64,000 nucleotides of DNA from Salvator merianae (Eukaryota > Chordata > Lepidosauria > Squamata > Teiidae): the NCBI GenBank assembly GCA_003586115.2, contig QVOM02000034.1, forward strand, positions 17,963,444 to 18,027,443, in the 5' to 3' direction. Numbering within the stretch: the first letter of the stretch is position 1; each line of letters starts with the position of its first letter. Both the position numbers and the translations under genes were made by a program. Below are positions 53,600 through 64,000 of this stretch, in pieces. The notes under the pieces are model-generated. The model was given only the letters and a program-made list of their open reading frames with translations, was not told the origin of the DNA and did not search any database.

Positions 53600-54133
53600 G
53601 GAATTTTTATGGGCCACAGCAACTCTAGTTGTACTATATCAGTTCAAGTTTGTGTTTTATTAAACACCCAGGGCAGAATGTAAATACTTCAAAATAAATA
53701 AATAGTAATTTGAGGGGAGGCTTTCTGAAGGTGTGTGGTTTATTCTTGGTGAAAGGCATTCATCCCCATGATGCTGTACATTCTTGTTATTCTTTGTTAA
53801 ACAGGAGTCAGTGAAATCCATTTATTAGCTTTGCACTTGTAAAAGTTCAGCAGAGCCATGTGCTAATGGGATACAGTATCATCTAATTTCCTCTGTACTA
53901 CTGTATTCAGTAGTGTGGTTGTTGTGGAAAGGGAGAATTGCAAAAACTGAAAAGGGGAAGGCATATGACTTTCGCTATTAGGATGAACAAAATGGTAGTG
54001 AAGTGTTTGCTACTAACTGCTGTCATAATGCTCAGTAGTTACTAAACCGGGCATTTGCTGTGTATAACTTTGTACCTGCTGGTCTCCTGTTGTTCTGGTT
54101 AGGCTTACAAGTTTTTTTTTCCTCATTCTGCAG
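53600..54133 (+). other. presumed intron, unassigned
   Basis: A short LINE-tail-like piece (GGGCAGAATGTAAATACTTC then AAATAAATAAATAG) lies at about 53670-53706. The rest has no recognised feature. Confidence 0.4.
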
Positions 54134-54197
54134 GGATGGAGAACTCATAGAATCTGATGGATTCTTGAACTTTGAGACTTCACAGCTAATAAAGCAG
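54134..54197 (+). other. weak candidate non-coding exon
   Basis: A long T-rich tract and CTCATTCTGCAG (54122-54133) make a strong acceptor. After 64 bases, AAAGCAG is followed by GTACCC. Only splice-site shape supports it. It contains stops in all frames, so it would be untranslated. Confidence 0.2.
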
Positions 54198-55144
54198 GTA
54201 CCCTATCAAACCCAGCAGTCACTCTGTGGGGGGTCAAGTAAACTGCATAATAATAGACAGTGAAGTGGGCTGAGAGGTGGTTAGAAAAGAAGAATTATGT
54301 TTGAATGCTCTACTCTTTGACTGTGGTGAGGGGAGAAATGCCTTTCTTTTCTGTGACTGTTGAATGTCTTATTTTCACCCAGTTGGAGTTTCTTGGAGTG
54401 GTTCATACCTTCCTGCAAACTGTTTCAAAAGCGGCTGTGTTCTCTGCCACCTAGTATGACTAGTTGTACAGATTTGTCAGGAGTGTGAATCCATGTCTCA
54501 AACTAAATATGTTTAATCGGATTTTATTGGTTGAATTTCAGGTACTGTGGCCTGAAATTCTAGGCAAGTGCTTCAGTTCTGTCTACTTGGGTTTGATTCA
54601 TGTCTATAGTAGGTATTACTTGGTAGGCTAAGCAAAGAAAATTGTAAATTCTTCTCTGAGTCTTTAAAGCAGTGCTCACTATAAAACATCATTGCTGCCT
54701 TTTTTGAAAGACCATATCATTTAGTCTCTCTTGAGCAGGCGAGGATTGGACCCATGTAACTTGAGCAACTACAGACCCATGGCTAGTTTTTCCCAAAATA
54801 CTGGCATAAGCTGAGTAGTTGCTGAAGAGCACTGGTTATTCTTGGATGGCAGAATTTTCTAAATCTGTTTCCATCCACAGCTGGTTATTGAAACAGTGTC
54901 GGGGGACATCAACCAAGATAGATGGATAAGCAACTCTTTTAGTTCTGTTGAACTTCAAAGCTGAAATAACTTTGTGGGTAGGTTGTTAGAACTGGGATTT
55001 GGCGATGCTGTTTCATAATGGTTTTATTTCAATCTAGAGTCTGTATTCTAGAAGGTGTTGCTCAGTGGCTTTTGCTCTGCGCCTTGACAGCTGTACTTTG
55101 TAATACCACAGGAATATTGCCTACTGTGCTGTTATAAGGTCATC

Positions 55145-55645
55145 CAGAGAGGGCTGATGTGCCATCAGTATGCTGATGACATTCAGCTATACCTCTCTTT
55201 TTCATTTAATGCAGGTGAGAAAGTGGACGTTCTGAATCGGGGAGTGGTCTTAATGATGGACTTGATGAGAGCCAACAAACTGAAGCTCAGTCCAGGTAAG
55301 ATGGAGGTACTGTTGGGGAAATGGTTCATTTTTCCTTGGCTGTGCCATCATTCTCAGAAGTTAAAGGGTGTGATATCCTCCAGGTTGTAGAACAGCTTCT
55401 CCTTTGAGGTACATCAGTCATCTTCATTCTATGACTCTAGATGCTTGGTGAAGCCTCACCTCTTTACCCAAGTTTTTGGTTAAATTGAGCAGTGTATGCT
55501 TTCATCCTGGGTGCTGTCATTTGAAATTTAATCTAATCTAATTTTTTATTTTAAAACGGTTTGGCTTTGATTTTAACTTCTTGTTGATTGATTTTTAATA
55601 CATTTTAACCCACCCTAAGATCTTGTGGGATATAAATGTAAGTAA
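55145..55645 (+). mobile_element. L2-like LINE fragment (palm YADD and 3' end)
   Basis: MCHQYADDIQLYLSFS with the YADD motif at 55169-55180, then MRANKLKLSPGKMEVLLG, matches the copies at 29745 and 36247. A deletion joins this to the 3' end (CACCTCTTTACCCAAG, then AACCCACCCTAAGATCTTG). Confidence 0.85.
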
Positions 55646-55959
55646 GTACAATAATGGTTCATCAGCTTGTTCTAGGCAGCAAGGCAAATCATTTGATTAA
55701 ACAGAATCATAGTTTAGATGTGAATCAGATGCGGCAGTAGTGACTTGTGTCTTTAGTGGCTTTAGCTGATGTTCCAACCACAGACTTATCTGGAAAGAGA
55801 GAGTGCATGGCAGTGCATTAGTAATGTCATCTCTGGAGTTTTGAGGAGTTTTCGAAAACTCCAGTTCGTGCAGAGTACAACAACACCATTTTTGTCTGAA
55901 GTTAGTCATTATGAATGTATTACAGTATTTTAATCAACTACACTGCCGTTATTTTACTT

Positions 55960-56290
55960 CTGAGTCCAATTCACAGAGCAGCCCGTGGCTTTTAAAACCC
56001 TAGAGGGTTTGGGGCTGTTCTTGTGTGTGTCTGCCTGGACCCCTAACAAATGTGGTTGGATATGCGAGTGATTATCAAAGAGTCTTTTCAGTGGTGGCAT
56101 CCAAAGTCCAGAATGTTTTTATTAGAAAGATGTGTCTGGCATCCATGATACCTTCTTCCAGGCACCAGACAAATAATCTTTTGTTTTCTTGCCTGCTTTT
56201 AGTTCTTAATCCAGACTCGGGGTTTTAAAAGCTGGTTTGTTATTGTTGCTGCTGTTATTTTAATGTATTTTTTATTCATCAATTACACCA
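55960..56290 (+). mobile_element. L2-like LINE C-terminal fragment
   Basis: A frame reads RVFSVVASKVQNVFIRKM, then CLASMIPSSRHQTNNL, the counterpart of the AFAVMAPRLWNSLSPEVRHA region of the copy near 36975. It is a short, isolated piece of a second L2-like copy. Confidence 0.6.
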
Positions 56291-56363
56291 AAGTGGAACT
56301 TCCAAACCCTGGATAATCTGAAATTTGAATACTTTTGTTTGCAAAGCTGTTGCTATTTTAAGA

Positions 56364-56501
56364 AAGACGTGGCCAAACTGTGGCTCTCCAGATATTGCTT
56401 AACTACAGCTTCCGTGGGGCACATGCCAGTGTGGCCAATAACAAGGAATGATGGAAGTTGGTAGCTCAGCAGTATATGGGGTCATGGTTTGGCCATTCCT
56501 A
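56364..56501. mobile_element. hAT-type MITE with 8-bp target-site duplication
   Basis: The termini GTGGCCAAACTGTGGCTCTC (left) and ATGGTTTGGCCATTCCT (right) are imperfect inverted repeats of the short reptile hAT family that begins CAGGGGTGGCCAAACTG. Flanks are TTTTAAGA (56356-56363) and TTTTAGGA (56502-56509), seven of eight identical, as expected for hAT insertion. There is no coding capacity. Confidence 0.8.
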
Positions 56502-56509
56502 TTTTAGGA

Positions 56510-58556
56510 CATTGTTTTACACCACTACATGTTGCTACCAAATTTTACAGTATTATGTAAAATACTTCGCTTTCAATATTTGAAAAACTGCAACATATGA
56601 TTTATTTGTGGATGAAAGCACCAGTAAGTTGTCCTGAGAGCTGTACAAATATAAAAGATAAATATTATTTTCTTGTGTGACTCTTTGCCTGTCTTATATC
56701 TGTTTCTAGCCCTTGTACGTTGACTTTGCTTTTTAAACCCTGAGCAGGAATGAAGTTCGAATTCTTTCAGTTGTAACCTGGAAAGGTTTCAACACTGTGA
56801 GCGAATTCTGTTTTTTAATTTGTTGCATTTATGTGAATTTTTCGTTGAAACAATTTCCCTCTTGATCTTAATTGTTATGTATACCACTGCCTTATTTGTA
56901 TATGTATGAAAATTGCCTTGCTGTAGTCCACTGCCCTGAGCTAGTGAGAAATTTTCCAGCAGCAATACATCTATAGTGGTTCATGTTGAAACATTATAGT
57001 GGTTGGTGCAGAAATCACTACAGATCCAAAGACAATGCAGATCTCTCATATATTGTTAAGACCAGCAGTCCAGTCTATTATTTGCTGCTTGTGGCAGCAG
57101 TTCTTCAGCTGTCATCAACCAAGATCTTTTGGAAATATAAGGAGCTGAACCCTGGAACTTTGCGTGTTGGAATATGTGGCCTGCCTCTGAGCTACAGTCT
57201 GGAACAGATGACTTGAGGGGGGGAAAGATTCAGGTTTTTAAAGACAGACACTCCGCGTATGACCTTAAGTTTTAGTGAATCAGACCATGAATACATGTAT
57301 CTGAGGATTTTTTTACTTTGTCTACTAATCTGTAAAGTCTTAATTTGGCCATTCTTAGCCCTGCTTGCTTAAGATTCTGCGTGCAAGATGTAGAAGATTA
57401 CTTGCAGGCTCATTTGATGCAAGTAACATTTGTCTATTTAACTAAACATCTAGGTTCAAGGAATATTTTAAATAGATAATTATCTTATTATTGTAGAACG
57501 TCCTTCTGTGTAAGTACTTACCTGAATCTGTCCATTCCCCAAACTTGTAACTTATGCATATAAACCTGTCTCATATTGTCTGTGTACTTAAATTAGAAAA
57601 AGGCAGTGGGTTTTGGAGGCTAAGAAAAAGCTGACTGCTGTGCTTCAGAATGGAACTTTAGTGAGTATAGATCAGTCTCTGATGTTCACTGGTTTTCCTC
57701 TCCCAAGTGCAAAGTGGAAGAGAAGAGGTGACGTAATGAAGAAGTTGGGCAGTCGCGAAGGCCAGAGTGGTTGCCAGTGGAAATATTCCTCTAGCTTTCT
57801 AGTTCCAGGGTTTTGCAAACTTTGTCCCATCAAGCTCTTTTACCTTATTCCCTTAATTCCACTGTGCTTTGTTCTCCCGTTTCCTCGCAGTACATTCTTT
57901 CCTATTTCTCCCTCCTGCTTTCTCAGCCTGCAAACTCAAGCATGACTTTCATTTTGCCTCTTTTTTCATGTTTTCTTTTTAAGTTTTCTTCTTTCGCCAG
58001 TACTGTCTTTGGTCTGTTACAGCTTACTGTAGATTTTTTTTTCTGTTTGCTTTTTTTCTTTAAGTGTATCATCAGGGAATCTGTCATACGAGCAGAAGCA
58101 AAAGAATTGGTCAAATTCCAACAAAATTAACCAAATATGAATAAAGATTTACACATAAAAATACCTTTAATAATAAATATCTGTGTTCTTACAAAATAGG
58201 AAATGTTGCTAGTTTCTACAAAACGTGATAAATAAAATGGTATTTTTTCATAATTCTTAACTTTTCTACTGTGGGTTTATCCTTCTCATTTCCCAAAGCC
58301 CCCAGATTTTTTGCCTTACGTGATTTTTTAAAAATACATGCTAATTTCTCTTTTTATTTTTTCTGCTCTGTCTTGAAATGAAATGAGAAGCCAGAAGCCA
58401 GCTTTCTGCTCTTCAGTTTTGAACAGCTTCTTTTTTTAAAAATGTGTTCCTTACTTGGATTTTTTTCACTAGCTGTTAAAACAAATTTCTTTGCTAGGTA
58501 GGCTTTTGGCTTTTTGTTTTTAATGACATACCAATCATTCTGATTCACCATTGCAG
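56510..58556 (+). other. presumed intron, unassigned
   Basis: No coding exon. A plus frame at 57613-57945 and minus frames at 57923-58114 are low-complexity (Lys/Ser/Phe-rich) and lack domains. Confidence 0.4.
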
Positions 58557-58669
58557 GCATTAATGATACTGCCTACCAGAAGTCATAAGATAAAGGAACT
58601 GTAGCAGAAGAGGAACTTGCAGGAATAGAAAGGCTCCCGGAACTCATTGTCTTCAGCAGCTACAAAGGG
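58557..58669 (+). other. candidate ADNP non-coding leader exon
   Basis: An acceptor (ATTCACCATTGCAG) ends at 58556. The 113-base body is of balanced composition in AT-rich surroundings, and a good donor follows (AAAGGG then GTATGT at 58670). All frames contain early stops, consistent with a 5' UTR exon. Vertebrate ADNP has more than one untranslated exon before the start codon, which fits but does not prove it. Confidence 0.4.
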
Positions 58670-60559
58670 GTATGTGCCTTGTTGCTTATGTACTAGGATC
58701 TCAAGGAAGGTTCCCAAGTCAGATGGATACTGGGCTAAGTTTCAAGATTAGTAATCTAGGATGAGCAGTGATAATATTTTTTTTCTTCCAGAGAAAGCTG
58801 TTGGCTAAGTTTGTTTTTCTCCCAAGTTTTTAGTATTTTATTTACAAAATAATATAAAATCCCTGCATTAAAAATAGTACTGGGTCCAAGAAGGGAAGCT
58901 GATCAATTTATGATAATCAGATTGTCCACACAATCTTCATAATTTTCACCTGGCAAGCCCTTGCAGAGAATTAATGGGATCTTCAGAACTTTTATTGCAA
59001 TTAGTGAAGAATTTGTTACTCCTTCCAATTCTATCATCATTTGGGCCTACCTCAGTCTGGAAGATTTGCGTGTGAAGAACACTGAACTGCTTATACTTAG
59101 TCACATAAGGAGTGGTGACTTGCTTTTGTTTGCTTGTTGCTGCTGTCCTGATGGCAGGATTCCCATATTTTCTTCACTTGGCATTTTCTAGATATTCATC
59201 TTCTTCCATGTTGTCAAAATCATCTCAGTCTAAATTATCCTTGTCTCAGCTAAATGGTTTTGTTTCCTGATCAGAAGCTTAATTTGATATTCTTATGACC
59301 TGTTTTAGCCAGATGGGACTTCTTTCTTTAGTTCCATTCAGAATCAGAGTATTCATGCTGCCCAAAGATTACCTTGTTGGATCAGATCAAAGATACTGTT
59401 TACAAACTTTTGTGTATCTCTATATGTACTTCAGTATGTATTGTACATGGGCCAAAAAACATCTAGCTTGGCTTGACTTGGCCCTGGCCTGGCCTGGCCA
59501 TCCACTAGAACTGGCAATGAAGATGCTGCTTTGACTTGGTATGGTCAGCCACCCATACAGGACCGGGTGAGTGCCCAGAGAAGGTGTGGGGGAAAGAATA
59601 ATTAAAACATAAGAAGTGTTCCACTGGGTCAGGCATATGGTCCATGTAGTCCAGCAGTCTGTTTCTGCAGTTGCCAGCCAGCTGCCAGAGAAGCTCCCCA
59701 GCAGGTCACAGGTGGACAGTTGTTCTGCTTTCAGTCTCCCAGCATCTGGCCTTTGGAGGCAAATCACCTTCTACTTTCCTCACGGCTAATAGCCATTGGT
59801 AGCCCTGACTTCTATTAATAGGACCAAACATTTTTTTGAAACCATCCAAGCTGGGAGCCGACATCACATCTCAAGGGAGTAAATTCCGTAGTTTGACTAT
59901 GCATTGTGTGAAAAAAAAAATCACTTTTTCTGTCTGACTTGTCCAGGGTTCAGCTTTGTTGGGTGACCCCAATTCTAGTATTTTGGGAATGGGAGAAAAG
60001 CTTTTCCCTATCTACATTGTCCACATTATGCATAATTATATATGCCTCTGTCATGTCTCCTTTCTAGAGTAGAAAAACCCTCACATTGCGGCCTTTTTTG
60101 GTAGGAAAGCTCCTCCAGCCCCTTGATCATCTTAGCCACCCTCCTTGGAACCTTCTCCAACTCTGCTATGTCATTTTTGAGATGCTGCAACCAAAACTGC
60201 ACACAGTGTTCCAGATGCGGTCACACTGTCAATTTATATAAGGACATTATAATATCAGCATCTCTGTTTTCAGGACCATTTTTATTATCCCTATCATGCA
60301 CACTCTGTTAACACTTTCATTGAACTGTCTACCATTGCTCCGAGCTCTCTTTCTTAATCTGTCACAGTCAGCTTCAATGCCGTTAGTTTATATAAGTACT
60401 TAGGATGTTTAGGTTTGATGTGCATCACTTTACACTTGTTCACATTGAACGGTATCTGCCATTTTGATGCCCAGTCCTCCAGTATGCAGAGATCCCTTTG
60501 GAGCTCTTTGCAGTCTCTTTTGTTTTTGCAGCTCTGAACAATTTGGTGTCCTCAGAAAA

Positions 60560-60620
60560 TTTGTGACCCACCCTGAGACCTTTGAGTATAAGGCGAGATA
60601 GAAAGCACACAAATAAATAT
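60560..60620 (+). mobile_element. L2-like LINE 3' tail inserted in CR1
   Basis: GTGACCCACCCTGAGACCTT through CAAATAAATA matches the tails at 8890, 35260 and 37170. CR1 sequence resumes directly after. Confidence 0.65.
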
Positions 60621-60720
60621 TCCACTGGTCACACCTGGCTACAGATCGTTTATGAATATGTTAAACAGCACTGGTTCCAGGACCAAACCTTGAGGAAATC
60701 CACTCGTTACATCTCTGCAT

Positions 60721-60796
60721 TGTGAGAAATGTCCATTAATGCCTGCTCTCTATTTTCTATTCTTTAGAGAGTAGGAGTTAATGGACATTTCTCACA
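60721..60796. repeat. 76-base hairpin at the CR1 5' end
   Basis: The arms 60721-60752 and 60765-60796 pair at 29 of 32 positions around a 12-base loop, including 19 consecutive perfect pairs at the base. The left arm is CR1 sequence and the right arm its inverted copy. Confidence 0.9.
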
Positions 60797-60836
60797 TTTC
60801 TTCCTGTTCAACAGCTGATTGGAATATTTTCAGCTG

Positions 60837-60873
60837 CTACACAGGGAGCTGACTGTCCACCCTCCCTGTGTAG
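60837..60873. repeat. small perfect hairpin
   Basis: CTACACAGGGAG (60837-60848) is the exact complement of CTCCCTGTGTAG (60862-60873), with a 13-base loop. Confidence 0.85.
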
Positions 60874-60879
60874 AGGCAG

Positions 60880-63670
60880 GAAAAAGGCTAGTGAGCAAGT
60901 ATAGCAAACCAAAACCTGGTCAGAGCTGACTCAGGTGAACATCAGTCAGTCTGGGATTAAGCCAACCGCTAGTAGTAGTTTGTTCACATCCTTAACTAAG
61001 ATGCTGCTTTACATCGTTGTATTTTCTTCACTATTACAGTACTGATATTGGATTGCAAGTTTTTCCTGATGAAAAAAATACTACTTCATAGTGCTTTGGG
61101 GCTGCCCTCCCCTCCATCTGATATAAAAGACTGGCAATGTGATATTAGAAATGTGGGCATACTGTAGGCATCTAAGTCTGTATTGACTGTTGCTTTATAT
61201 CTTTCCCTCATGTTGAATTTGCCTTTTGTAACATGCAGAGTTTAACATGGAGTGAGTTTTATATTAGCACCTCATCAGATGTTTTTAAAAATTGCAAAAT
61301 TCTGCTGGTTGGGATATTTTCTTTCATGAAGTTGCTTAACTGAGATTGATTGTTGTTCAGTCCTTCTTTCTATGGCCACTTCTCTTTTACATTGTCTATG
61401 TAACCTGTCTGAGGTCTAGTTCCAGACTTCATACCAATTTTTAAAAATATATATTTGGCATTTATAAATGTTGTTCACTTCATACATGATTATTTAACCA
61501 CTTTTTATTGCTAAAATGTGGCATTGGGATTTATAAATAAATGCTTGAAGAAAACAATGGGCTATCCTTTTTTCCCCAGTGCCTTGCTCTCTGGCCTTAT
61601 TCCTTGTTGGTTACAAATGATTTTGGATCCTCACAGCATGTGTGAGCATCCGGGCAATCTCTAGCTGGGTCTTTTTTTCTGATTTTAAAACCATGGGTGG
61701 CCAGAATGTCTGCAGATATTTAGTTTTTTTCAGTGTTGTAAATATCAGATGGCACCTTTGAGGAATTGAAAATATTTCATTTCCCACTTTGCAAGATTCT
61801 CTTTTTTTCTCCTGAAATCACCGTGTCTCTCCCCCCCCCCCCCCTTTAAATGTACCTTGCCATATTATAGGCAAGTCTTGTATGGTGCTTTTGAAGCAGT
61901 AGTCCTTTGATTGTGCAGAACATTTAAAAAATCTCAACCTGGGCCCTGAGGCTGCAATGAAATGTCCTACTCCATGTAGCTGTTGGTTGATAAAACTATT
62001 GCCAGAAAACATTTTACTCATGTGTTCAAAAGACTAGATTTGTCATAATATGGCCAGTGGATTTTATGCTTCACAGCTGTACAAGTTCATAGGTGAAGAC
62101 CATTGTTTAATAGAATGATCATAATCAAAGTTTGTTTCTGATCTGTGCAAACTTGTTTTTGGCAGTGACATGAGGTTTTTTAATGGACAAAATCTTAATA
62201 GCAATATGCATTAATATTGTTACAGAATGGAACCTTTTGATTGAGAAGTTCCATCCTATGGTGCTTTTTGTAGGAAGTTCCATCCTAAGCACCATTGCTT
62301 TTGGGGTTGTGTTTTTTTCTTTTTCTTTCTTTTTAATGATTATATTTTTATTGTGTCTATAGCTGGGGAGTCCAAAAATCTGAATATGAAAAGAGATAAA
62401 AAAGAGAAAAATAAAAATAAAATTGTTGATAAAACAGAATAGCAGTTTGACAATGATTGCTAGTACACAGTAATAAGATGCAGTACATGACTTAAACAAA
62501 GTCGTGATAATGGAAGTACTAGAATCTAACTATAAATTTCAGCGAATCAATCTATTCACATACAAAAGGTATGTGAAGAGCATTTTTGCAATGAGTCAGT
62601 TGATGTCTTTGAGGAGAAAAAATTGTAAAGACTATTTAGGATACTTTCTCCAAGTATGTAGGCTGCACATTTCTCAGAGAACTCTTGCAGATTACAAAAC
62701 CGTTCCATGGTGAGTTCAAGATTCTGTCCTGGCTCAACATGGGAAATTTGGCTTCTCTTGCATTGTAACCATCAAGGAAACTAAAAATCAATTTTTAAAA
62801 AATCTAAACATCAGATTTTAAAAACGTAAGTCAGTTTTCAAAATTTCCTTAAAACACTTGTTTAAAACAGAACCTGGAAAGTTCAAAGATATACCATGAA
62901 TGTTGAAGACATGACCTCTAATTCTGCTCCAAAAATGTATGTTAAAAGCAGTTTATAGAGATGAGAGCTAAACTTGCTCAGTGTGCATGAAGTATATGCA
63001 TACTTCCTCTCATCCCTTTCCCCTCTCTTTTTTTAGTGCAAAGACTGGTCAGTGAACAGAAAAGTTGGGGTGGCAGTGAAGAAGTCTAGTTATAAATGCA
63101 AGGGGATAGGAGAGAGTAATAGGAAGTTAAACTGAATGTGAAAAGACCGTAGTCATGCAGGCCAGAGAAAACGTCATGTACACATTGTAGAAGGGAAAGA
63201 GCTATCATGGTGGCAGCAGACCATAAAAGAGATATTGCTTGGAAATATATTGTTAAAATGTCTTTCTGTCTGTTCATAAAACAGGCATGAATGCAAAATG
63301 CAGACAGTGCAGCAAAGAAATGCCAGTTCTAGTTAACCAAAAATTTTTTTCATTGAAAAGTATTTTCAAAAACTAACATCCCCTGAAGAAGGCCATTTTT
63401 TAACTGAAACTCATTGAGCTACAAACAAATGCTAAGAATTTCCTGACAGTTAAGGCCTGTGCTGCTTTTTGTCTTTGCTTTGGTGGCTCTTCATTTTTGT
63501 CTTTTTGGTTCTAAAATATGACCAAAAAAAACCCATAATTGTTTGAATAGTTGGAGCTAGACTTACCGTTAGGACTCTTTTATCTTTATTTTTAAGTAAA
63601 TTCTTTGTGTGTTAACATATGTACATCAGGGACACCCTTACTAATTGCCATTGCTCTTTTTTCTTTGCTT
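60880..63670 (+). other. presumed intron, unassigned
   Basis: AT-rich with no exon that I can support. A run of 14 C lies at 61831-61844. The minus frame at 62125-62499 is low-complexity (Ile/Phe/Lys-rich) and probably chance. Confidence 0.4.
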
Positions 63671-63673
63671 TAG

Positions 63674-63791
63674 GAAACAATAGCTGCATGCAGAGATATA
63701 GAAATAAAGATGACTATTAGAACTTGCTACAGTTTGCAAGTAAACAGTGCATTCTGCTGAGGTATCTGGAAAGAAGGGCATCTTAATAACA
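63674..63791 (+). other. candidate ADNP non-coding leader exon with two upstream ORFs
   Basis: A pyrimidine-rich tract ending TTTCTTTGCTTTAG precedes the exon, and a donor A/GTAAGA follows at 63792. The body carries two short ORFs: 63688-63720 (MQRYRNKDDY) and 63710-63760 (MTIRTCYSLQVNSAFC), overlapping in different frames. The exon has no long frame, which fits a 5' UTR exon just before the first coding exon of ADNP, expected beyond the window. Identity is an inference from position and splice sites. Confidence 0.5.
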
Positions 63792-64000
63792 GTAAGAATG
63801 AGAGCATGCATACATTACTTATGTTTGGTGAACAGTGCTGGCTTGAGGCGAGCTGCTTTTCAAAAGAAGCCATACTTAGTTGCTTAAATCAAACAAACTT
63901 GAAGGTGCATAGTGGCTAGGTGATTTCTAGCATCTATCTTTTTTACCCTACCTCTCAGCTGCAAGCATCCCATTAAAAGGTGTTATAGATGTTCTACAGT

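Larger units (their letters stand above)
59606..60796 (-). mobile_element. CR1-like LINE, antisense, with foldback 5' end
   Basis: The plus strand begins with the antisense 3' terminus (ATAAGAAGTGTTCCACTGGG, ATGGTCCATGTAGTCCAGCA). It then carries the 3' UTR/C-terminal part (CCAGATGCGGTCACACTGTC and CCTCCAGTATGCAGAGATCC) and the RT palm end (TTAAACAGCACTGGTTCCAG). An L2-like tail is inserted at about 60560-60620. At its 5' side (about 60765) the element continues as an inverted copy of its own last 32 bases. Inactive. Confidence 0.8.

Noticed and set aside
62125..62499. 124-codon minus-strand frame with a hydrophobic segment
   Set aside because: Ile/Phe/Lys-rich translation of AT-rich DNA. 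The apparent membrane helix comes from T/A runs.

Overview
This is vertebrate nuclear DNA, most likely from a squamate reptile (lizard or snake). Three signs support this. The 5' end holds spliced coding exons of a recognisable vertebrate gene, DPM1. There is one CpG-island promoter. The rest is crowded with a squamate-style mix of mobile elements: RTE/BovB, CR1-like, L2-like and L1 LINEs, a 5S rRNA-derived SINE and tRNA-derived SINEs with BovB-like tails, and a hAT miniature element. I see no bacterial operon, phage or CRISPR array. Most open reading frames are chance or transposon debris.

Layout. 1-4.3 kb: the last three coding exons and 3' end of DPM1 (+), the catalytic subunit of dolichol-phosphate mannose synthase. 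4.3-21.3 kb: intergenic DNA holding a BovB broken by a CR1, a CR1 with reverse-transcriptase remnants, SINE pieces, microsatellites and a long foldback at 20.2 kb. 21.3-22.7 kb: a CpG island with paired E-boxes, an ETS/YY1 core and a GC-rich first exon ending in a good splice donor on the + strand. In the vertebrate genomes I know, ADNP lies just downstream of DPM1 in the same orientation, so I call this the ADNP promoter and non-coding exon 1. That call rests on synteny, because no ADNP coding exon lies in the window. 22.2-64 kb: intron and candidate further non-coding exons (54.1, 58.6 and 63.7 kb) of the same transcription unit. This stretch contains a foldback MITE (26.3 kb), several L2-like LINE copies, a CR1 split by two L2 insertions (34.7-37.3 kb), an R4-like remnant beside an L1 3' end (37.9-39.4 kb), a near full-span BovB (44.4-47.4 kb), a 5S-derived SINE (48.3 kb), a decayed LTR-type element (50.9-53.5 kb), a hAT MITE with target-site duplication (56.4 kb) and a CR1 ending in a short inverted copy of itself (59.6-60.8 kb).

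The two host genes are neighbours in tandem. DPM1 acts in ER glycosylation and ADNP in chromatin regulation, and nothing here suggests a joint function. I found no convincing new gene system. The points most worth checking are the foldbacks, the nested LINE histories, the candidate ADNP leader exons with upstream ORFs, and the LTR-type element.
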